Shown here one piece after another: positions 17,067-27,044 of a stretch of 64,000 nucleotides of DNA. Within the stretch, counting starts at the first letter, position 1, and the number at the start of each line of letters is the position of its first letter. This DNA comes from Komarekiella atlantica HA4396-MV6 (GTDB lineage Bacteria; Cyanobacteriota; Cyanobacteriia; Cyanobacteriales; Nostocaceae). The DNA lies in assembly GCA_019359395.1 (NCBI GenBank), contig JAHHHK010000034.1:1-64000 (forward strand), read 5' to 3'. A program made the position numbers and the translations under genes. The notes under the pieces were generated by a model. It was not told the DNA's origin. It did not search any database and saw only the letters and a list, made by a program, of their open reading frames with translations.

Positions 17067-19775
17067 GTGTCAAATTGCGATCGCCAATTGAATAAGCGTC
17101 GATTTCTGGGATTTCTCTGCTTGTGCAGCTTCATATTTTTTACTTGGTTGAGTCACGTACCTTTGATGCGAAATATCGCAACTGCACAAACTGCTGATAT
17201 TAGCCAACAGGTGCAACAAGGTGTTAAAAGTTATGAAGCTGGAGATATTCGAGGTGCTATAGAGACTTGGAAGAAAGCTTTGGATACTTATAAAAAAGCT
17301 AACAATACCAAGAATGCAGCAATTGTCAGTGAAAATATTGCTAGAGCATATCAGAAATTAGGTGATACAAAAGAGGCGATCGCGTTTTTCAATGAAGCCA
17401 TAACCTACTATAGTGCGGCGAAGGATTTGCGCCAGGTAGGACGAATGCTGACGGAACTAGCGCAGACATACAACTACCAAGGGCAAGCAAGAAAAGCAAT
17501 TTCCTTATTGTGCGGTAATAAATTTGATATTAAGTCAGATAAAAAACAACCCTGTGAAGCCAATAGTGCATTACAAATTGCTCTGACAAACAAAGATAGT
17601 CATACAGAAGTTGCAGCATTAGGCATTTTGGGTGAAACACTGCGTTTAGTAGGGAATTATGATTTAGCGATTCAATATTTAGATGATGCAGCAAAAGTTA
17701 AAGATTCGGGATACGAAACTCTCATTAATAATAGTTTGGGAAATGTCCATATTAATCTGGGACAAATTTGGTATATAAGGGCAAAGTCAGCAGAGCAAAC
17801 TAATGGCAACAAAGCAGAAGAATTTAAACAAAAGGCCATAGTAAATTTTAATCAATCAATTAAATATTTTAACATTAGTTTGGAGTTAGCACGCAAACAA
17901 AATAACTCTCTTAGTCAACTGCAAGCTTTACTTAATACAATTCAAGTTGGTTATAAAAGCCATGATTTAAATATTATCCCCAACGCAACAATAGATAGTA
18001 AAATTCGAGAAGCTGTAAGTTTAATTGAGCAAGTTCCTGATTCCTCCACAAAAGCCTACGCGGCAATTGATTTAGCTTTATTGCCAAGTGATTTCAAAAT
18101 TACTTCTTCTATTACCCAATGCTCGAAAACAGGTGAATTAGGTAGGCTATCAAATACAGAATCGATTGATATTTTAAATAAAGCAATTACTGTCAGTAAA
18201 AAAATTCAAAATTCTCGTGTTGAATCATATACTTACGGTGCATTCGGACATTTCTGGGAATGTCGAGGTGATGAAATGCAAGCACTCAAGTATACTCAGC
18301 AAGCACTGATAGCAGCAGACCAAAAATTAGCAGCAAAAGATGGCTTGTATTTGTGGGAATGGCAAGTAGGAAGAATATTGAAAAAGCAGAATCAAGAAAA
18401 AGAGTCACTAGAAGCATACCAAAGAGCATTTAAAACTTTAGAAGCAATTCGCAGCGATATTGTTACAAGTACACGCGATGTTCAATTTGATTTTCGTGAT
18501 GTTGTCCAACCTTTGTACCGCGAACTAGCAGAATTGCAGCTTCAGCAAATATTACAAGCATCGGTAAAGTCAGATAGCTCAAAATCTGGTGTATCAGATG
18601 CTTTAGAAACAATTGATTCATTAAAATTGGCAGAATTACAAAACTATTTTGGTAGTGATTGTATTATTAATGCACTCAATCCTCAGAAAGTAGATGAGAT
18701 AGTAGATAGGAACACAGCAGTTTTAAGTTCAATTATTTTTGATGATAAGATAGCGATACTACTCACCTTACCGCCGAAGGTAAATCGACCGGGAGCAACG
18801 CTGATTCATTGGGTGCAAGCAAATAATAAAATTCTCCAAAAATCAGAATTACAAAAGCAGATTAAAGCCTTTCAAAAGTCGCTAATCTTGGGTCAAGGTC
18901 GTCCCGATGGCTACGATCGCACTTTAGCAAGTCAACTCTACGAATTGATGATTCGTCCTTTTGTAAAAGATTTAAAGGCAGCAAAAATCAAAACATTAAT
19001 ATTTGTTCAAGATGGCTTTCTCCGTAGCATTCCAATGGCTGCACTTTACGATGCTCCAGCACAAGAATATTTAATACAACAATACGCAGTGGGAACGACT
19101 CCTAGCATTCGCTTGACTGCACCAAAATCAAGCGATCGCTACCTAAAACAAGCTCTAATTTTAGGTTTAACGAAAGCAGCAATTATAGATCGACAAGAGT
19201 TTCAAGCATTAGACTATGCTGAGAAGGAAATCGAAGCCGTTAAACAAGTTTTTCCCAATAGCAAAGTTTTTATTGATACAAAATTTGCTCCAGAAACTTT
19301 GAGAATAGAACTAAATAATAAAAACATTTTCCCTATCGTTCATATAGTCAGTCACGCGCAATTTGGCACAATTCCTGAAGATACATTTATTGTCACTGGG
19401 AATAACAGCAAACTCACAATTAGCGAACTCGAAGCTGCTTTAAGTAACCTTCGTGGTCAAGCAAATGCATTAGAATTGTTAGTACTCACTGCCTGTCAAA
19501 CAGCACTCGGAGACGATCGCGCTACATTGGGTTTAGCTGGAGTTGCATTACAAGTTGGTGTTAAAAGTGCAGTAGCTTCATTATGGTCAGTGCAGGATAA
19601 ATCAACAGCACTTTTAGTTGAGGAATTTTATCGTAATTTAAAAAAGCCAAAGATGACGAAAGTTGAGGCTTTACGTCAAGCACAAATTAAGATGATCAAG
19701 TTAACTGGAGAGCAATCAGAGTTTGCAAGTCCAGCATTTTGGTCGCCGTTTATTTTAATTGGTAATTGGATTTAA
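17067..19775 (+). CDS. Exported TPR protein with C-terminal CHAT protease-like domain
   Basis: CHAT domains are caspase-like (clan CD) peptidase folds. The 902-residue protein has an N-terminal hydrophobic signal (about 12-38, before IATAQTADIS), TPR repeats (about 45-480; for example AAIVSENIARAYQKLGDTKE) and a CHAT domain (about 590-902). The catalytic dyad is visible: His763 in HIVSHAQFG and Cys810 in LTACQTALG, followed by GLAGVALQVGVKSAVASLWSV. The start is a GTG with a good AGGAG site. In cyanobacteria such proteins are commonly next to haemagglutinin, DUF928 and CHASE2 genes, as here. The substrate is unknown; the TPRs probably recruit it. Confidence 0.92.
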   Translation: MSNCDRQLNKRRFLGFLCLCSFIFFTWLSHVPLMRNIATAQTADISQQVQQGVKSYEAGDIRGAIETWKKALDTYKKANNTKNAAIVSENIARAYQKLGDTKEAIAFFNEAITYYSAAKDLRQVGRMLTELAQTYNYQGQARKAISLLCGNKFDIKSDKKQPCEANSALQIALTNKDSHTEVAALGILGETLRLVGNYDLAIQYLDDAAKVKDSGYETLINNSLGNVHINLGQIWYIRAKSAEQTNGNKAEEFKQKAIVNFNQSIKYFNISLELARKQNNSLSQLQALLNTIQVGYKSHDLNIIPNATIDSKIREAVSLIEQVPDSSTKAYAAIDLALLPSDFKITSSITQCSKTGELGRLSNTESIDILNKAITVSKKIQNSRVESYTYGAFGHFWECRGDEMQALKYTQQALIAADQKLAAKDGLYLWEWQVGRILKKQNQEKESLEAYQRAFKTLEAIRSDIVTSTRDVQFDFRDVVQPLYRELAELQLQQILQASVKSDSSKSGVSDALETIDSLKLAELQNYFGSDCIINALNPQKVDEIVDRNTAVLSSIIFDDKIAILLTLPPKVNRPGATLIHWVQANNKILQKSELQKQIKAFQKSLILGQGRPDGYDRTLASQLYELMIRPFVKDLKAAKIKTLIFVQDGFLRSIPMAALYDAPAQEYLIQQYAVGTTPSIRLTAPKSSDRYLKQALILGLTKAAIIDRQEFQALDYAEKEIEAVKQVFPNSKVFIDTKFAPETLRIELNNKNIFPIVHIVSHAQFGTIPEDTFIVTGNNSKLTISELEAALSNLRGQANALELLVLTACQTALGDDRATLGLAGVALQVGVKSAVASLWSVQDKSTALLVEEFYRNLKKPKMTKVEALRQAQIKMIKLTGEQSEFASPAFWSPFILIGNWI

Positions 19776-19779
19776 TTAT

Positions 19780-19808
19780 GTACAGACGTTACAATGCAAC
19801 GTCTCTAC
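19780..19808. repeat. REP palindrome
   Basis: GTACAGACGTTAC...GCAACGTCTCTAC, a copy with two or three mismatches, lies between the convergent CHAT and DUF928 genes. It could also act as a transcription end hairpin. Confidence 0.75.
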
Positions 19809-19815
19809 TACGCCA

Positions 19816-20577
19816 TCAATTCTCTTGCTGAGAAATCAGTTGCAAATTCTTGATGCGCTTATTAATTGTTTCACTCATATTAGGCTCATTTTCTATGCTT
19901 TCATGCTCAATTAGTTCTTGGATTAAATTAGAACCTAATTCTCCTAATTTACCTTGACTAGAATATTTAAGTGCTTCTGCAAACGCATCATACCAAAGTC
20001 CCTGCTGTGCTAGATGGGCAACTTTTTGAGCTGAATTACTAGTAGATTTAATACTTCCTTTGAGTGCTAAAGGTATATTTACAACTTGAAACTCTGCACG
20101 TTCAAAAGCTAAACCATTGGAACAAAGCATCGAAATTTGCCAGAAATACTCCTTTCCTACCGTAAGTTCCGGTTGCGTAGAAGGAACTACAAATTTATTC
20201 ACTCCTGGTAATGAATTTAATTCCTCTGTTTTCATTACTATCTGCGGTTGTTGATTTGGCTTCAACTCAAACAACATGAAATCAACGGTATGTGCTTTTG
20301 TCATAAACCACGCAAATGTAGGACGCTTGGATGTAGTTTCACCCACATAAGTCTGCGGTGCTAGTAAAGTCAGAGGAATTCCGACATCACCAGGACATCC
20401 TCGTGAACCACCACTACCGGAGTATTCTTTAGGAGTTTTGCGAGTGCGGGGTTTAAATTTTGCGTTTGCTTCTGGTATAACCCACAGAAACAAGCTCAGG
20501 GTAAAAATACTTACCAGTCGGCGTTGGTTGGCTTTTGAAGACAACGATTGAAACGACGAAAAACTACGAAGTTTCAT
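19816..20577 (-). CDS. DUF928 domain protein, exported
   Basis: The 253-residue protein starts with a signal sequence (about residues 20-40, LVSIFTLSLFLWVIPEANA), then a Gly-rich segment with a CPGD motif (GSRGCPGDVGIPLTLLAP), then a beta-rich region with the RPTFAWF motif (about 88-94) typical of DUF928, and a helical C-terminal part with LAQQGLWYDAFAEAL. Function is unknown. It lies between the CHAT gene and the CHASE2 kinase, a neighbourhood that recurs in cyanobacteria by my recollection, so it is probably a partner in the same periplasmic system. It is 43 bases downstream of the kinase gene and likely co-transcribed with it. Confidence 0.85.
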   Translation of the reverse strand: MKLRSFSSFQSLSSKANQRRLVSIFTLSLFLWVIPEANAKFKPRTRKTPKEYSGSGGSRGCPGDVGIPLTLLAPQTYVGETTSKRPTFAWFMTKAHTVDFMLFELKPNQQPQIVMKTEELNSLPGVNKFVVPSTQPELTVGKEYFWQISMLCSNGLAFERAEFQVVNIPLALKGSIKSTSNSAQKVAHLAQQGLWYDAFAEALKYSSQGKLGELGSNLIQELIEHESIENEPNMSETINKRIKNLQLISQQEN

Positions 20578-20620
20578 AGATATTGTTGTTTTTGTTTACT
20601 TATGTTGGTTAATTATTTAG

Positions 20621-22603
20621 CTAGGGAATATGAAAACTTTTTAAAAACCGAGATTTAAAATCAGGTTTTTGAAAATTTATTTGCTGGATATTTGTAGTTA
20701 ATTTCCAAATCAATTCACACACTGTACCTCGTGGTTTTACAGTCCCGCGTTTAAAGCTTCCATTTAATTTTCTGGCAAGGTTTTGAGATTGTTTTGTACC
20801 CTTGTTTTCGCTGAGTGCAGTTAACCCAGAACCATCATCTTTGATATAGAGTGAGTATTCATCGTTTACGCAAATCCCTGATGCTTCTATACACTTTACT
20901 CCTTGTGCATGTTTACCCACATTACACAAATTTTCTTCTAAAAATAAGCATAGTTCCCTCTTGAGTTCCATACTTAAGTATCTATCATTAATTGGCTCAA
21001 ATGTGCGCGTTTTTACTTTAAGAGTTTTTAAATATTCTAGATCGTCGCGTTCGAGAGTGCTGGAATATACTTCGTAAAATAAATCGTGTATTTGACGATT
21101 TAAATCTATTTTTAATCCACTTCCTAACCTTAAACTTTCATGATTCGTCAATGCTTCCACCCTTAAATACTCGCCAATTTCACGAATCTCAGAATTGAGC
21201 TTTTCAAACTGGTAAATTAATTGCTCGTTGGGTAAATTCTGCTTTCTTAATTGTTTTAATCCGTTGGCGAGGGTTTGCAATGGCCCATTGTGAATCAGAT
21301 TAAATGTATATTCAATTGTGCGCTTTTGTTGGTCGTTTTTTTCACGCAACAGTTTATCATGTTGAAAAAATGCGAATGCACTTAATCCTACACCATTTAT
21401 TGCCAAAATTAGTAAACTAGGAACTACGGGAATCCAAACTCCCCACAATAGCAAACTGATGTAACCACTACCAGCAACGCCCAAACCCACTACTGTCACA
21501 CCCAAGAGATTTTTTGTAATAGATTGGGTAAAGCGTCCAATTGCGATCGGAGTAATTCCCCAAATTATTATCCATATATATTCCCAAGATTCTGACCAAG
21601 ACTTCAACATCGGACGATTGTTTAAAACAGCATTAATAATTTGGCTAGTTGCATGTGCGTGGTATTCAACTCCATATATTTGACCAGTTATTTTCCTTCC
21701 AGGAATTGCTAATGTATACAATTTATCTCCTACACTAGGTGATAAATTACCAACAATAATAATCTTGTCACGTAACCAATTAGGGTCAATTTTACCTTCT
21801 TGAGTCTGACCTGTTTTAATATCATTAAATGAAAGAATACGAAATGGCTGATTTCTGTGCCTAAAGTTGATTAATATTTGTAGCTCACCTGTAATTTCTT
21901 TATCAACATATCCACCAAAGTTTGGTATGACACGGGGTAATTCAGTATTGCCAAACCTTATTGTATCTCGGTCTTTTTCACCATCCTCATCATTAATTCC
22001 TCTTGATACCAGGTAAAATTGAGCAAGTTTAAACCCTAGAGAAAAACGGTCTTCTTGAAGATTATTGGAATTTGGTGTCCATAAAATGTAGCGTCTATTT
22101 TTCCCATCATTATCGCTGTGAATATCTACTATTCCAGTCTTTTCTTGAGGAATAAAATTAGGTGCTGGAATTTTCGGTTTCTGATTTTTTTCGATACCAA
22201 ATATATTGGAATTATCCTGAAAAGTTTTCACGAGCTGATTATGACCTGGTTCAACAGGAACATTCTTGAAAAGGTCGAGTCCGATCGCACGCGGTTTGTA
22301 AGTTTCTAGCTTGTTTAGTAAATCGGCAATTTCACCATCGGGTATAGGATATCCTCCGGCTTTAGCAATATCATCTTCATTAATGCCAACAATTACCACA
22401 TGTTCATCAACAGGTTCGGGCGGACGCAGACGTAAAAATGTATCTAATAACATCCATTCTAGAACTTGTAGCGAACCAGATACACGAGCGAGGATAACCA
22501 GTATCAACACGATAATTCCTGGCAGTGCTGCATAGCGCCAAATCTTTAATTCTGTAGTAAATTTATCCCAACTTCTACGCATTTGCTCCCATCTCCTAAT
22601 CAA
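20621..22603 (-). CDS. CHASE2-domain sensor histidine kinase
   Basis: The 660-residue protein has an N-terminal membrane helix (about 27-46), an extracytoplasmic CHASE2 domain (about 50-335; LEWMLLDTFLRLRPPEP and VVIVGINEDDI are typical), three closely spaced helices (about 342-415) and a cytoplasmic kinase region. HNGPLQTLANGLKQLRKQN (about 438-456) fits a histidine phosphotransfer helix of the NarX/DesK kind. The ATPase part has the N-box (EENLCNVGKHA) and a DDGSGL G-box. CHASE2 is a sensor domain with unknown ligands. Its start overlaps the upstream response regulator gene by eight bases, so the two form a coupled two-component pair. Confidence 0.9.
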   Translation of the reverse strand: MIRRWEQMRRSWDKFTTELKIWRYAALPGIIVLILVILARVSGSLQVLEWMLLDTFLRLRPPEPVDEHVVIVGINEDDIAKAGGYPIPDGEIADLLNKLETYKPRAIGLDLFKNVPVEPGHNQLVKTFQDNSNIFGIEKNQKPKIPAPNFIPQEKTGIVDIHSDNDGKNRRYILWTPNSNNLQEDRFSLGFKLAQFYLVSRGINDEDGEKDRDTIRFGNTELPRVIPNFGGYVDKEITGELQILINFRHRNQPFRILSFNDIKTGQTQEGKIDPNWLRDKIIIVGNLSPSVGDKLYTLAIPGRKITGQIYGVEYHAHATSQIINAVLNNRPMLKSWSESWEYIWIIIWGITPIAIGRFTQSITKNLLGVTVVGLGVAGSGYISLLLWGVWIPVVPSLLILAINGVGLSAFAFFQHDKLLREKNDQQKRTIEYTFNLIHNGPLQTLANGLKQLRKQNLPNEQLIYQFEKLNSEIREIGEYLRVEALTNHESLRLGSGLKIDLNRQIHDLFYEVYSSTLERDDLEYLKTLKVKTRTFEPINDRYLSMELKRELCLFLEENLCNVGKHAQGVKCIEASGICVNDEYSLYIKDDGSGLTALSENKGTKQSQNLARKLNGSFKRGTVKPRGTVCELIWKLTTNIQQINFQKPDFKSRFLKSFHIP

Positions 22604-23351
22604 TTAATCCTGCTTCACGCGCCCGGATTTCTGTTTGGATTCTCAGGCTTTTTCCACCTTCCTTACAGTCTTCCGGGTACACACCAAGTACATCCTGGAT
22701 TTTCGTCCAATAATTGCGAATAGCACGCTCCGATTTATACATACGGTCGGCGATCGGTTTATCCATCAATCCTTCATCAAATGCCAGACGCAAAACTTGC
22801 AACCATTCGGGTTTGAGTTCAATCCCTGTTTTAATATCTTTAGTATGGGTTCCACCTTGGAGTGCTAAACTTGTGCGGATTAACATTTCCGATTCAAGCA
22901 AATTTTTATCTGCGATCGCAAATCCCCCCTGATGGTTGTCGATTTCATGTTTTATCCGCACCAAAGCTTTGACATAACTGCTTTGTACCAAAAAATTCTG
23001 CTCTGGATATTCTTTGAGTAGCTGCTTGATCAGTTCGATTCCAGTATCAGTAGTCGCAGTCACTCTCTCGCTAGCAGGAATCGATAAATCTACCACAATC
23101 AAATTTAAAGCTGCTTTTTCCTGCTCCATACCTTCCTGTGTTGCTTGCGTCTGAGCTATTATTTCTAAAGCATCTCGTGCAGTTTTCACCTGAAGAAATT
23201 CTGTGTCTGGATATTGTCTCTTCAATACATCAAGGGTTCCAGTTAAAACCATTTGGTGGTCATCAATAACCAATATTTTTTTAGGTTTTAAGTGTTGATG
23301 CTCTAATTGTATTTGGCTATTTGCTAACTTATTCAGATCAACTTCAAGCAT
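22596..23351 (-). CDS. Response regulator partner of the CHASE2 kinase
   Basis: The 251-residue protein has a receiver domain (about 24-165: KKILVIDDHQM, probable phospho-acceptor Asp88 in IVVDLSIP, Lys in FAIADKNL) and a C-terminal helix-turn-helix region of LuxR/NarL kind (about 180-251; LDKPIADRMYKSERAIRNYW-like sequence around 205-225). The output region is more divergent than in typical NarL proteins. It is the first gene of the regulator-kinase-DUF928 operon, with an eight-base overlap into the kinase. It may control the divergent CHAT or exoprotein genes; this is inferred from position. Confidence 0.87.
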   Translation of the reverse strand: MLEVDLNKLANSQIQLEHQHLKPKKILVIDDHQMVLTGTLDVLKRQYPDTEFLQVKTARDALEIIAQTQATQEGMEQEKAALNLIVVDLSIPASERVTATTDTGIELIKQLLKEYPEQNFLVQSSYVKALVRIKHEIDNHQGGFAIADKNLLESEMLIRTSLALQGGTHTKDIKTGIELKPEWLQVLRLAFDEGLMDKPIADRMYKSERAIRNYWTKIQDVLGVYPEDCKEGGKSLRIQTEIRAREAGLID

Positions 23352-23931
23352 AGTTTGTATGTTCCTACGTTATAAATTGCTGATCAAATACTTCCGCTCA
23401 GATAAGTGCAGATTGGAGTAATTGAGATTTGGATATCTTTGTTAACTAAGTGTTAAATAAAGATATTTGTGCCAATCCCATAACTAAATAATTTCATTTT
23501 TGGATTAAAATGCAGCAAATAATACAAAAAATGTGATATTTTTGACTTCTGCTTAATCTTCCTCTTACGATCGCTGGTTTGTAAAATACTTAGTCGTATT
23601 TATCTCAATAGCTTATCGGAGATCAACTTAACAGCGTATGCAGAAAAGTGCAGTTTTTATTAGGGATTATTGAAATTTGGTCTTGCGATGCAACTCAGGA
23701 CTGCATCTGTTTCACTGATCATCAGTATCATTTGCATAATCTAGGCGATCGCACTCATACAGCGTCCTCGTATCAAGCCTCTAACTTTAGTTATGGGGTT
23801 CCCTTTCCCCTTTAACCTTTTCCCTGCCTGAAGGGCTTGACTCTATTTGTCTAAATGAAAGTTACAAAAAAAATTTGGGTTCGTAGTTGGTGTTTTAGCG
23901 AAGACAGCGCCAACTACAAACAATAACCTAT
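23352..23931. other. Intergenic region between the response regulator and leuA
   Basis: No gene, repeat family or clear hairpin was recognised in these 580 bases. The part next to 23352 should hold the promoter of the response-regulator operon. A short pyrimidine-rich stretch with CCCTTTCCCCTTTAACCTTTTCCC lies near 23800-23825. Confidence 0.5.
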
Positions 23932-25533
23932 CTAAATCACCTGCGAATGCAGTCTTTGCATTTGCAAGTAACGATAGAGGCGATTCAGAGCATTGATATA
24001 AGCATAAGCTGCGGCTACTACGATATCAGTATCAGATGCTTGTCCAGAGAATATCCGCTCTTGATGCCTTAAGCGAACTGTGACGGTTCCCAGTGCATCA
24101 ATTCCTTCAGTCACAGATTGGACAGAAAACTCAATTAGTTGATTGGGAATCTGCACCAGTTTACTGATTACTTGATACACTGCATCCACTGGGCCTGTGC
24201 CAACAGTTGCATCCGTGATGATTTTGCCATCGGGAGTGACAATTGTGATGGTTGCAGTGGGACAGGTGCAGTCACCGCAGATTACCTGGACATGTTCGAT
24301 TTGAAAGCCACTTTCTACTTGAATCTGCGTTTCATCTCTAGCGATCGCTTCTAAATCCCAATCTGAGATCTCCTTTTTCTTATCGGCGACTTCTTTAAAC
24401 CGATTGAAGGCTTTATTCAAGTCTGCTTCATTCAGATCAAACCCCAATTCTTGAAGCCTAGTACGGAAAGCATTTCTTCCAGAGTGCTTGCCCAAAACAA
24501 TACGATTTTCCGGTAAACCGATCGCAGCAGCTTCCATAATTTCGTAGGTTTCACGGTGCTTGATGATACCATCTTGGTGAATCCCAGACTCATGAGCAAA
24601 AGCATTTGCCCCTACGATCGCTTTATTCGGCTGAATCAGCATTCCTGTTAATTGGGAAACCAAGGATGAGGTTTTGTAAATTTCCTGGGTTTTGATGTTA
24701 GTTAAGGGTGTTTCAGAATCGACTGGACGACCAAAGTAGGGATTAAAAAAGGGTTTGCGAACTTGCAAGGCCATAACAATCTCTTCTAATGCTGCATTGC
24801 CTGCTCGTTCGCCGATACCATTAATCGTACACTCTACCTGACGCACACCATATTCAATTGCTGCTAAAGCGTTAGCTGTAGCTAAACCCAAATCATTTTG
24901 GGTGTGAACCGAAAGAATCACCTGCTTAATATTGGAAACGTTTTCTCGAATTCCCTGTATAAGATTTCCCATTTCCTTGGGCGTGCAGTAGCCAACGGTA
25001 TCAGGAATGTTAATTGTGGTTGCACCTGCGGCGATCGCTCTTTCCAATACTTGATAAAGAAACTCTTTTTCAGTGCGACTAGCATCCATTGGTGAGAATT
25101 CTACATCATCTACAAACGACTTGGCATAGGCAATCATTTCTTCGGCGATCGCTAATACTTCGCTGCGGGACTTTTTCAACTGATATTTAAGGTGAATATC
25201 AGACGTAGAAATCATCGTATGGATTCTGGAGTGAGCCGCTCCTCTCAAAGCTTCGGCGGCTGCTTGAATATCTTGGCGAATCGCTCTCGCCAAACTGCAA
25301 ATGATTGGGCCACCAGGTATCCCGACTTGCTCAGCAATACTTTTAACAGCTTGGAAATCTCCGGGACTGGCTACGGCAAAACCTGCTTCAATCACATCAA
25401 CACCTAGTAGAGCCAGTTGATGAGCGATCGCAAGCTTTTCTTCTACGTTTAATGTTGCGCCTGGTGACTGTTCGCCATCCCGTAGTGTGGTATCGAAGAT
25501 AATAACTCGGTCTGCTTGAGATGCAATGCTCAT
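23932..25533 (-). CDS. leuA: 2-isopropylmalate synthase
   Basis: LeuA condenses acetyl-CoA with 2-oxoisovalerate, the first committed step of leucine synthesis. The 533-residue protein begins with the HMGL-like TIM barrel (about 9-280: [18 protein letters not shown], the metal-site HTQNDLG near 210, and [18 protein letters not shown]) and ends with the LeuA allosteric domain (about 390-515), which gives leucine feedback. GGGAG precedes the ATG. The length is that of bacterial LeuA. A GntR-type regulator lies divergently only 80 bases away, with a palindrome in the gap. Confidence 0.96.
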   Translation of the reverse strand: MSIASQADRVIIFDTTLRDGEQSPGATLNVEEKLAIAHQLALLGVDVIEAGFAVASPGDFQAVKSIAEQVGIPGGPIICSLARAIRQDIQAAAEALRGAAHSRIHTMISTSDIHLKYQLKKSRSEVLAIAEEMIAYAKSFVDDVEFSPMDASRTEKEFLYQVLERAIAAGATTINIPDTVGYCTPKEMGNLIQGIRENVSNIKQVILSVHTQNDLGLATANALAAIEYGVRQVECTINGIGERAGNAALEEIVMALQVRKPFFNPYFGRPVDSETPLTNIKTQEIYKTSSLVSQLTGMLIQPNKAIVGANAFAHESGIHQDGIIKHRETYEIMEAAAIGLPENRIVLGKHSGRNAFRTRLQELGFDLNEADLNKAFNRFKEVADKKKEISDWDLEAIARDETQIQVESGFQIEHVQVICGDCTCPTATITIVTPDGKIITDATVGTGPVDAVYQVISKLVQIPNQLIEFSVQSVTEGIDALGTVTVRLRHQERIFSGQASDTDIVVAAAYAYINALNRLYRYLQMQRLHSQVI

Positions 25534-25578
25534 AACTGTCTCCCGTAATTTTCAGGGGATTGTTGTTTATAACTTTGG

Positions 25579-25608
25579 ATATTGTATACGATTTTTTGTA
25601 TACAATAT
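25579..25608. promoter_or_regulatory. Palindromic operator between leuA and the GntR regulator gene
   Basis: ATATTGTATAC (25579-25589) and GTATACAATAT (25598-25608) form a perfect 11-bp inverted repeat with an eight-base spacer. It lies 5 bases before the regulator ATG and 45 bases before the leuA ATG. GTATAC-centred half sites are usual for GntR/FCD regulators. Binding here would repress the regulator's own gene and could also affect leuA. Confidence 0.7.
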
Positions 25609-25613
25609 AAATT

Positions 25614-26291
25614 ATGAACTTAAATGACTTGGCAGCCAACGTGCTGCAACAACGTAGTACCCCAGATTTAATTGCCGATGCCTTACGGGAAGCGATTTTG
25701 CAGGGTATTTTCCAAGAAGGACAATCCTTAAGACAAGATGAAATCGCCACTCAGTTTGGAGTCAGCCGCATTCCTGTGCGCGAAGCACTCAAGCAACTCG
25801 AAGCAGAAGGATTAGTGACACTGCATCTAAATCGCGGCGCAATGGTATCAGTGCTAACAGCCGCAGAGGCGCAAGAAATCTGCGAAATTCGTAGCGCCTT
25901 AGAGGTAAAAGCGATACAAATAGCAATACCCAAATTAGGCGAAGCAAATATAGAAAAAGCTGCTGTGATTCTGGAAGCGACTGATCAAGCCACCGATGCA
26001 GGTGTGTTGGCAAAACTCAACTGGGAATTTCACGCGACGCTGTACACAGCTGCGGAACGTCCTCGGCTGCTGATGATGATTAAAAACTTGCATGTTAATT
26101 GCGATCGCTATGTCCGCGTGCAAATGACGCAAATGGATTATCATGAGCGATCGCAAAAAGAACACTATCAACTCTTGGATGCTTGTCGTCAGCGAGATCC
26201 AAAAGCTGCTGTCCGGTTATTGAAGCGACACATTGACACCGCAGGAGAGCAGCTAGTTGTATACTTGCAGCAAAAAGCTCAGAAACGCTAA
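25614..26291 (+). CDS. GntR-family transcriptional regulator, FCD (FadR) type
   Basis: The 225-residue protein has an N-terminal winged helix (about 15-80: LIADALREAILQGIFQEGQSLRQDEIATQFGVSRIPVREALKQLE, quoted only as a span) and a C-terminal helical FCD ligand-binding domain (about 85-215). FCD metal-site features are present: an Arg/Glu near EICEIRSALE, and histidines near NWEFHATLY and RSQKEHYQLL. Ligands of such proteins are small carboxylates; the divergent leuA suggests a branched-chain intermediate, which is only inferred. An inverted repeat directly upstream is the likely operator. Confidence 0.9.
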   Translation: MNLNDLAANVLQQRSTPDLIADALREAILQGIFQEGQSLRQDEIATQFGVSRIPVREALKQLEAEGLVTLHLNRGAMVSVLTAAEAQEICEIRSALEVKAIQIAIPKLGEANIEKAAVILEATDQATDAGVLAKLNWEFHATLYTAAERPRLLMMIKNLHVNCDRYVRVQMTQMDYHERSQKEHYQLLDACRQRDPKAAVRLLKRHIDTAGEQLVVYLQQKAQKR

Positions 26292-26358
26292 TGATCTATA
26301 TAGAACAGACTAAACGGGAAATTGACACTATCCTGTCAGACAAATAGGTAGGTCATTT

Positions 26359-26796
26359 ATGAAGAAACTGATTCGGCGTATCAAAGCATTGCTCCAACGC
26401 ATCCTTAAAAAGGCTTCATCCAATTCTCAAGAACGTTCACCCCTCAATTCTCGTCCGTTAGATACTTCCATTCCTGCTGTTTCTACCCAATGGAAGTCTG
26501 TGGTACTTGTGTGTTCACAATGTGCAAACGAACAGTCAAATAGCTCTCATCGAACTAACAGAAGCTCAACGGCTTCCGAAGATTTACAGAATTGGTTGAA
26601 GTCTCGTCTGAAATTTGAGGGATTATGGGGTAAATTTCGGGTTGTCAGTACCAGTTGTTTGGGAGTTTGTCCCCGAACTGGCGTTGCTGTAGTTCTTGTA
26701 AGTGAGGTGGGTGATGGTAATGGTCAATGCTTAATTGTAAATCCTCAAAGCGATCGCGAAATTCTCTACTCACGCATCAAGCAGAATAATGAGTGA
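26359..26796 (+). CDS. (2Fe-2S) ferredoxin-like protein of the thioredoxin-fold type
   Basis: The 145-residue protein has a basic N-terminal tail (about 1-50) and a domain with VVLVCSQCANEQ and STSCLGVCPRTGVAVVL. Four cysteines in C-x2-C plus C-x3-C arrangement are those of the thioredoxin-like 2Fe-2S ferredoxin family (NuoE C-terminal type). It is probably a soluble electron carrier or metal-binding protein. It lies 67 bases downstream of the GntR gene on the same strand and may be in its transcript. The partner is not known. Confidence 0.78.
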   Translation: MKKLIRRIKALLQRILKKASSNSQERSPLNSRPLDTSIPAVSTQWKSVVLVCSQCANEQSNSSHRTNRSSTASEDLQNWLKSRLKFEGLWGKFRVVSTSCLGVCPRTGVAVVLVSEVGDGNGQCLIVNPQSDREILYSRIKQNNE

Positions 26797-26899
26797 CTTG
26801 ACAGTTTTGCCAACGCCAAGAGACTTTTTCACGGTTCGGCTAAGAGTGAAATAGAAAAGGGGTGAATTCAAATATTAAAATATTTCATGCGTCGATATT

Positions 26900-27004
26900 C
26901 AACGTCAACAAGTTGAATCTCTCTCGCTGGAACAGTTATAAAATCTCGGCAAAGTGTTGTTATATTTTCATGGAATGGCTGATTTAGATGCTTAGTTGGA
27001 AGCA
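26900..27004 (+). pseudogene. Remnant of a Rpn/DUF4351-type nuclease gene, C-terminal end
   Basis: Read in one frame, these 35 codons give QRQQVESLSLEQL, a stop, NLGKVLLYFHGMADLDA, a stop, LEA. This closely follows the usual C-terminal tail of Rpn/DUF4351 proteins (VESLSLEQLENLGEALLDF...DLxxWL), with in-frame stops TAA at 26939-26941 and TAG at 26993-26995. Everything upstream of the tail is lost. It is a fossil, not a working gene. Confidence 0.65.
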
Positions 27005-27044
27005 ATCTATATAGCAGTTCCCTGGTACATGAGGTACATATCAA

